This document shows, in pieces, positions 33,622 through 38,310 of a stretch of DNA of 38,310 bases. Every line of letters begins with the position of its first letter. Within the stretch, counting starts at the first letter, position 1. Under the pieces are notes generated by a model. That model saw nothing but the letters and a program-made list of their open reading frames with translations. It was not told where the DNA came from and searched no databases. Where the stretch lies: NCBI GenBank assembly GCA_937910235.1, contig CALENB010000559.1, positions 1 to 38,310 of the forward strand. The letters are read 5' to 3'. Origin of the DNA: an uncultured Myxococcales bacterium (GTDB lineage: Bacteria; Myxococcota_A; UBA9042). A program made the translations under genes and the position numbers.

Positions 33622-34735
33622 AATTCTCCGCGACGACTTCGGTCCCCTGAACGTCTTTCGCTACGTCACGTTCCGCACGATCGGCGCGATGGGCACCGCG
33701 TTGTTCATCGCGTTGGCGCTGTATCCGTGGTTCATCCGTCGTCTCCAGGCCCGACAAATCGGGCAGGTCGTGCGTGAAGACGGGCCGGCGAGCCACTTCT
33801 CCAAAGCCGGCACCCCGACCATGGGCGGCGTGCTGATCTTGGTCGCGCTCGCCGTCTCCGTCGGGCTGTGGGGCGATGTACGCAGCCCCTTTGTGTGGCT
33901 GACGATGATCCCGACGCTCGCGTACGGCCTGCTGGGCTTTGTCGACGACTACTGGAAGATTCGCCACCAGAACTCCAAGGGCGTCACCGGCAAGCAGAAG
34001 CTCGCGGTGCAGTTCGCGGTCGCTGGTGGCGTGTGCTGGATGATGTACAGCGGCTTGCTCGGTCCCCAGCTCGCCGACACCCACATGTACATTCCGTTTG
34101 TCAGCACCCAGGCCTTCAGTCTGCTGGTCCCGGCGTGGCTCTATGGCATCGGCGCCGCGATCGGCGTGGTGGGTCTCTCCAACGCCGTCAATCTCACCGA
34201 CGGTCTCGACGGACTGGCCATCGTCCCGGTCATGGTCGCGAGCGCCACCTTCGCCGTGCTCTGCTACCTCAGCGGCGGCAGCATCGGTCTTGAGGTCAAC
34301 GGCGCCGTGCATCGCTTTGTGATGAGCGATTACCTCATGATCCCGAGCGTCCCTGGCGCCCAAGAGCTGGCCGTTGTCGCCGCCGCGGTCATCGGCGCTG
34401 GCGTCGGCTTCCTCTGGTACAACACGTTTCCAGCGCAGGTCTTCATGGGGGACGTCGGCGCGCTCGCCCTCGGCGGCACCCTCGGCATGTTCGCGATCCT
34501 CTCCAAGAACGAGCTGCTGACCTTGATCATCGGCGGAATCTTCGTCGTCGAGGCCCTCAGCGTCATCACCCAGACCGCCTCCTTCAAGCTCACCGGCAAG
34601 CGGGTGTTCCGCATGGCGCCAATCCACCACCACTTCGAGAAGAAGGGCTGGCCGGAGCCGCGCGTCACCGTTCGGTTCTGGATCATCTCCATCATCCTGG
34701 CCTTGGTCGCTCTCGCCAGCCTCAAGTTGAGGTAA
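33602..34735 (+). CDS. mraY: phospho-N-acetylmuramoyl-pentapeptide transferase MraY
   Basis: MraY moves phospho-MurNAc-pentapeptide from UDP to undecaprenyl phosphate, making lipid I in the inner membrane. The 377 residues carry about ten transmembrane helices with the family motifs TPTMGG, GFVDDYWK (catalytic Asp pair), GLSNAVNLTDGLDGLA, FMGDVGALALGG and MAPIHHHFEKKGWPE. The GTG start at 33602 is chosen because GGAGG lies six bases upstream and the N-terminus FLWLSEIL matches MraY; an in-frame ATG at 33584 is the alternative. It overlaps murE/murF by 20 bp. Confidence 0.96.
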   Translation: MFLWLSEILRDDFGPLNVFRYVTFRTIGAMGTALFIALALYPWFIRRLQARQIGQVVREDGPASHFSKAGTPTMGGVLILVALAVSVGLWGDVRSPFVWLTMIPTLAYGLLGFVDDYWKIRHQNSKGVTGKQKLAVQFAVAGGVCWMMYSGLLGPQLADTHMYIPFVSTQAFSLLVPAWLYGIGAAIGVVGLSNAVNLTDGLDGLAIVPVMVASATFAVLCYLSGGSIGLEVNGAVHRFVMSDYLMIPSVPGAQELAVVAAAVIGAGVGFLWYNTFPAQVFMGDVGALALGGTLGMFAILSKNELLTLIIGGIFVVEALSVITQTASFKLTGKRVFRMAPIHHHFEKKGWPEPRVTVRFWIISIILALVALASLKLR

Positions 34736-34737
34736 TC

Positions 34738-36096
34738 GTGTCCCTCGTCACCCCCGATCACGACAGCCCGCTCAGCGCAGCGCCCACGGAATCAGCCGAT
34801 CCGTCACGTCCACGCGTGCGGCAGCTGGGCGACGATGACCTGGGCGCCTTCTCCGGCCCCACCCTTGTGTCGCAGCAGGCGCCGGTCATGACGGTCAGCG
34901 ACGACGACTTGGTACGCCACCCCGTCGGGATGGACTGGTGGCTGCTGAGCACCGTCGCCGCCCTCGCGGTTATGGGGGTCGTGATGGCCTTCTCGGCGTC
35001 CTACTACCTAGCGGTGCATCGCTTCAACGACGAACACCTCTTCCTAGTCAGGCACCTGCGCTTCCTCGGTATCGCGACGTTCACGCTGCTGCTCTTCGCC
35101 AACGTGCCCTACCAAGTCTGGAAGAAGCTCGCCTACCCCGCCATGTTCTGTGCCCTGTTGGCGCTGATGGCCGTGCCGTTTTTTGGCATAACGCGCAACC
35201 GCGCCACCCGTTGGCTCGCGCTCGGCCCCGTCATGTTTCAGCCCGCAGAGCTCGCCAAGGTCGTCTTTGTCGCCTACCTCGCTCGCTCGCTCTCCAAGAA
35301 AGCGCAGCGCAACTCCATCCAGACCTTCCACGTCGGCCTCGCCCCGCACTTCCTCGTCTGGGCGGTGTTGGGTCTGCTCTGTATGAAACAGCCCGATCTG
35401 GGCACCACGCTGGTGTTGGCGGTGTTGCTCTTCGCGATGACCTTCATGGCCGGGGCTCGCGTCGCGCCCCTGCTGTTCATCGGTCTCACCGGGCTGGGCA
35501 TCCTCGGCGCATTTCTTGTTCACAACCCCATGCGGAGCCGCAGAATCACCGCGTTCATCGACAACTTCGCCCACCGCGCCGACGTCGGCTATCAGCTCTG
35601 GAACTCCAAGCTCGCCGTCGCGATGGGCGGCTTTTTCGGCCGCGGATTGGGCGCCTCGCATCAGAAGCTCGGCTTTGTGCCTGAGGCGCACACGGACTTT
35701 GTGCTGGCGATCATCGGTGAAGAGCTGGGGCTCGTCGGCATCATGTTCATCGCGGTGTGTTTCATCTTCCTCGTCTGGCGTGGGCTGCGCATCGCGATGT
35801 CGGCGCGTGATGAGTTCGGCCGCCTGTTCGCGCTCGGGCTGACGGTGCTGTTCGGTGTGCAAGCAGCGGTGAACTTCGGCGTCGTGCTGGGGTTGCTGCC
35901 CACCAAGGGGCTGACGCTGCCTTTCGTCAGCTATGGCGGCACCTCGCTCATCGTCATGGCGATGGCCGCTGGGATCCTGCTCAACATCGGTCGCGGCGGA
36001 AATCCGGACGTTGTGCTGCCGGCGCTGCCGAGCCTGCGTCAGCGACCGTCGGGCAATACACGCGTCAGGACGCCCGCGCACGAGGGCGCACGCTGA
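34738..36096 (+). CDS. ftsW: septal glycosyltransferase FtsW (SEDS family)
   Basis: FtsW polymerises lipid II at the septum with FtsI. The 452 residues begin with a hydrophilic cytoplasmic extension of about 64 residues that contains two DDDL motifs (GDDDLGAF and SDDDLVRH). About ten transmembrane helices follow, with family segments NRATRWLALGP, QPAELAKV, QPDLGTT, GYQLWNSKLAVAMGGFFGRGLG, PEAHTDFVLAIIGEELG, PTKGLTLPFVSYGGTSL. The Asp of the QPDLG loop family and the FVSYGGTS end are diagnostic. GTG start with GAGG five bases upstream. It follows mraY directly; murD, usual at this junction, is absent. Confidence 0.95.
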   Translation: MSLVTPDHDSPLSAAPTESADPSRPRVRQLGDDDLGAFSGPTLVSQQAPVMTVSDDDLVRHPVGMDWWLLSTVAALAVMGVVMAFSASYYLAVHRFNDEHLFLVRHLRFLGIATFTLLLFANVPYQVWKKLAYPAMFCALLALMAVPFFGITRNRATRWLALGPVMFQPAELAKVVFVAYLARSLSKKAQRNSIQTFHVGLAPHFLVWAVLGLLCMKQPDLGTTLVLAVLLFAMTFMAGARVAPLLFIGLTGLGILGAFLVHNPMRSRRITAFIDNFAHRADVGYQLWNSKLAVAMGGFFGRGLGASHQKLGFVPEAHTDFVLAIIGEELGLVGIMFIAVCFIFLVWRGLRIAMSARDEFGRLFALGLTVLFGVQAAVNFGVVLGLLPTKGLTLPFVSYGGTSLIVMAMAAGILLNIGRGGNPDVVLPALPSLRQRPSGNTRVRTPAHEGAR

Positions 36097-37232
36097 TGTC
36101 GACATCACCCCCACAGGCCCTCGCGGGCGCGCCGTGCGTCGTTATCGCTGGAGGCGGCACCGGCGGCCACGTCAACCCAGCGCTGGCTATCGCCGATGCG
36201 TTTGTCGCGGCTCATCCGGGGACGAAGCTGCTCTTCATCGGCACGGCGAAGGGCCTGGAGGCGCGTCTTGTGCCCGCGCGCGGCTACCGGCTTGAGCTGG
36301 TCGACGGTTCGCGCCTCGTCGGTGCGGGCTTGATGGGAAAACTGCGCGGCGTCGTCGCGTTGTGGCGCGGCGTGCTGCAGGCGCGCCGATTGCTTCGCGC
36401 GGAAGGCGCCCAGCTTGTCATCGGCGTCGGTGGCTACGCGTCCGGCGCGGCGCTGTTGGCCGCGAAGACCCTGCGTGTGCGCACCGCGGTCCACGAGAGC
36501 AACGCGGTGCCGGGGATGACCAACAAGGTCCTGGGCCGGTTGGTGGATCGCGTCTATCTCGGCTTTGAGGCCGCAAGTTCGGCGTTTCCGCAGCGAAAAG
36601 TGCGCGTCACCGGCAATCCAGTGCGCCGGGAGATCGCCGCCGTTGCGCGTGCCGCGAACGAGGAGGCCCCCGTCGTGCGCCACGTGCTGGTGGTCGGCGG
36701 CAGCCAAGGCGCGCTGTTTCTCAACGAGAACGTGCCGGCGCTGCTGGCGACCCTCGCGCCCAAGCTGCTGGAAGCCGGGCTGACGCTGAACGTGCGGCAC
36801 CAGGTCGGCAAGCTCGACGTGGCCCCAGTTCAGCAGGCCTACGCCGACGCCAAGATTCAAGCAGAGGTGCTGTCCTACGTCGACGACATGGCCGCAGCCC
36901 TGGCCTGGGCCGACTTCGGTGTCACGCGGTCCGGCTCCGGGACGGTGTCCGAGCTCGCCGCGGCTGGCCTGCCTGCGTTGTTGGTGCCGTTCCCCTTCGC
37001 CGCCGGAGACCACCAAGCCGCGAACGCCGCGGCCTTCTGCGCCTCGAACGGCGGCTTCTGGAGTCGGCAGGCGGACTGGAATGGCGAAAAACTGGCGCAA
37101 CAGATCGCGGCGGTGTTGACTGATAATACGGCGCTGAAACGAGCCTCAGAAGGGGCTCGAAAAGTCGCACGACCCGACGCAGCCGAAGCCGTTGTCACCG
37201 ACTGCGACGCGCTCATGGAGGGGACCTGGTGA
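36096..37232 (+). CDS. murG: UDP-GlcNAc transferase MurG (lipid II synthesis)
   Basis: MurG adds GlcNAc to lipid I at the inner face of the membrane. The 378-residue GT-B enzyme shows IAGGGTGGHVNPALA near residue 18, GLEARLVP, GVGGYASGAALLAA, HESNAVPGMTNK, the second-domain VVGGSQGALFLN, RSGSGTVSEL (usually R-x-G-A/S-x-T) and PFPFAAGDHQAANA. The ATG overlaps the ftsW stop by one base (TGATG). Its stop overlaps the ftsQ GTG (GTGA). Confidence 0.96.
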   Translation: MSTSPPQALAGAPCVVIAGGGTGGHVNPALAIADAFVAAHPGTKLLFIGTAKGLEARLVPARGYRLELVDGSRLVGAGLMGKLRGVVALWRGVLQARRLLRAEGAQLVIGVGGYASGAALLAAKTLRVRTAVHESNAVPGMTNKVLGRLVDRVYLGFEAASSAFPQRKVRVTGNPVRREIAAVARAANEEAPVVRHVLVVGGSQGALFLNENVPALLATLAPKLLEAGLTLNVRHQVGKLDVAPVQQAYADAKIQAEVLSYVDDMAAALAWADFGVTRSGSGTVSELAAAGLPALLVPFPFAAGDHQAANAAAFCASNGGFWSRQADWNGEKLAQQIAAVLTDNTALKRASEGARKVARPDAAEAVVTDCDALMEGTW

Positions 37233-38310
37233 GCACGCCCACGAACCGTCGCAATAGTCGCAACAGCCGTCGCGCACCCGAGCGATTCGGGCTGGTGGCG
37301 TGGTTTACCCGTGTGCGCCGGCGTCTGCTGCGTCGCGGGACGGCGCGGCGAGACCCCACCAACGCCCGCCCCGAGCGTGCGCCTGCCGCGGAGATCGACG
37401 ACGGCATGGTCATCGCGCCACGGGTGCTGTTCGCGCGAATCGGCGCGACGGTGGCGGCTGGTGTGTGCATCGCGTTGATCCTGGGCGTCGCGCTCTCCAT
37501 GGACAGCTACTCGTCGCGCACCAAGCAGTTCAAGCTGCGCAACTTCGAGGTCTCAGGGCTCCTGCGTACGGAGGAGTCGGCGCTGCTGACCGCGTCTGGC
37601 TTGCGCGTCGGCTCGCCGCTGCTCGACGTCTCCATCCGCAACGTGCGCGTCGCCATCGAAGCGTTGCCCTGGGTGCGCCGCGCCGACGTACGCATCGAGA
37701 TGCCAGGGACGGTGTTTCTCCATGTTGAAGAGCACGTACCCGCCGCGATGGTGGTGGACGGCCCCGTCGCGCTCGTCGACACCGGCGGCAACCTGATTAA
37801 GCGGCTCGACGTTGGCGGCAGCCACGAGCTGCCCGTGATCACGGGCGTCTCCGTCGACGCGTTGCGCTGCAAGGGCGCCGAGACGGGCTCTGCCGCGCGC
37901 CAACGCGCTGCGCACTGCGCGCTGGCGCGGCGGACGCTGCTACGGATGCTCAGCGTCGTCGCGCGGTGGCAAGAGACCTCCGTCGCGCAGCGGTTTCCGG
38001 TCGGCGAGGTGAACTGGGACGCTGTGCTCGGCGTGACGGTCATGTCTGCGCGCGACGGTGCGGAGGTCCGGATCGGTCACCGCGACGGCGAGGATCTGTC
38101 GCGTGTGATCGCCCAACTCGATCGTCTCCTGACCACGCTCGACGGGCGCGGCGAGCGCCTGCGCTACGCGCTCATGGATGACGAAACTAGCCCCGAGCGC
38201 GCCATCATCGATGCGGTCGCCGCAGCGAAGTGGGTCGCGGTGCCGACGCTGCATCGTGCCGCAGGTCCAGCGCACGCGCGCTTGCCGACCGCGGCCGTGG
38301 CGCCGCGCCC
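37229..38310 (+). CDS. ftsQ: cell division protein FtsQ (partial, cut by window edge)
   Basis: The frame starts at GTG 37229 (GTGA overlap with murG) and stays open to the right edge for 360 codons. A long Arg/Asn-rich cytoplasmic N-terminus (about 1-68) precedes one transmembrane helix (about 69-91, ATVAAGVCIALILGVAL). A POTRA domain follows (FKLRNFEVSGLL, then ASGLRVGSPLLDV, ALPWVRRADVRIEMPGTVFLHVEEH). The second part corresponds to the FtsQ/DivIB beta domain (VALVDTGGNLIKRL, GHRDGEDLSRVIAQLDRLL). It already exceeds E. coli FtsQ (276), partly because of the long N-terminus. murC and murB/ddl, which often precede ftsQ, are missing. Confidence 0.9.
   Translation, partial: MSTPTNRRNSRNSRRAPERFGLVAWFTRVRRRLLRRGTARRDPTNARPERAPAAEIDDGMVIAPRVLFARIGATVAAGVCIALILGVALSMDSYSSRTKQFKLRNFEVSGLLRTEESALLTASGLRVGSPLLDVSIRNVRVAIEALPWVRRADVRIEMPGTVFLHVEEHVPAAMVVDGPVALVDTGGNLIKRLDVGGSHELPVITGVSVDALRCKGAETGSAARQRAAHCALARRTLLRMLSVVARWQETSVAQRFPVGEVNWDAVLGVTVMSARDGAEVRIGHRDGEDLSRVIAQLDRLLTTLDGRGERLRYALMDDETSPERAIIDAVAAAKWVAVPTLHRAAGPAHARLPTAAVAPR

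Noticed and set aside
33488-34633. Long minus-strand frame opposite mraY
   Set aside because: mraY motifs on the plus strand are unmistakable. The antisense product is His/Glu/Arg-rich low complexity typical of shadows of membrane-protein genes.
35044-36114. Long minus-strand frame opposite ftsW
   Set aside because: Same reason as for mraY: antisense of a SEDS membrane protein, no recognisable fold.

Overview
The window is GC-rich, densely coding DNA with near-uniform G/C at codon third positions. It most likely comes from a Myxococcota (former deltaproteobacterial) chromosome. The support is a Gram-negative division and cell wall (dcw) operon whose MurE half carries the meso-diaminopimelate DNPR motif, many lipoproteins with Ala/Asp-rich linkers and Cys-rich modules, a myxobacterial-style exopolysaccharide export locus, and a Pro-rich envelope protein. 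No tRNA, rRNA, insertion sequence, CRISPR array or prophage was seen. The class-level assignment is inference.

Left part (1-10101). The C-terminal end of a Pro/Ala-rich protein and a small secreted protein read rightward and end at a repeat-built hairpin. A leftward gene train follows, listed from its upstream end: dnaK (short), a dnaJ-like gene, thiL, a Tat-exported beta-sandwich protein, a membrane-anchored vWA protein, a large peptidoglycan amidase with a split M23-like module, and coaD. Several junctions are 4-bp ATGA overlaps. The Tat/vWA/amidase trio looks like one envelope cassette of unknown role.

Exopolysaccharide locus (10196-15443), leftward: a good sigma70-type promoter, a small periplasmic protein, an 18-strand-type outer-membrane beta-barrel candidate, a short OPX lipoprotein without the Wza C-terminal membrane-spanning part, and a Wzc-like BY-kinase. 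The short OPX next to a barrel fits the composite OPX/beta-barrel translocon known from Myxococcus.

Middle (15548-25240). A DUF483-like Cys-motif protein is divergent from a UPF0158 gene, which is coupled to a lipoprotein-like zincin. Then come a DUF192 lipoprotein, an uncharacterised protein, a 785-residue lipoprotein, a NUDT19-like Nudix hydrolase and a lipoprotein resembling a catalytically dead alpha/beta hydrolase. A possible small membrane-protein gene lies just upstream of the last one, in the opposite direction.

Right part (25241-38310), rightward: the dcw operon. An AT-rich island, an inverted repeat, a consensus-like promoter and four 10-bp MraZ-box repeats precede mraZ-rsmH-ftsL-(TPR lipoprotein)-ftsI(PASTA)-murE::murF-mraY-ftsW-murG-ftsQ (cut by the edge). 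Nearly every junction overlaps. The unusual points are a MurE-MurF fusion, an in-frame 15-bp tandem repeat in its MurE part, a Tgl/PilF-like TPR lipoprotein between ftsL and ftsI, and the absence of murD, murC and murB/ddl from their usual places.
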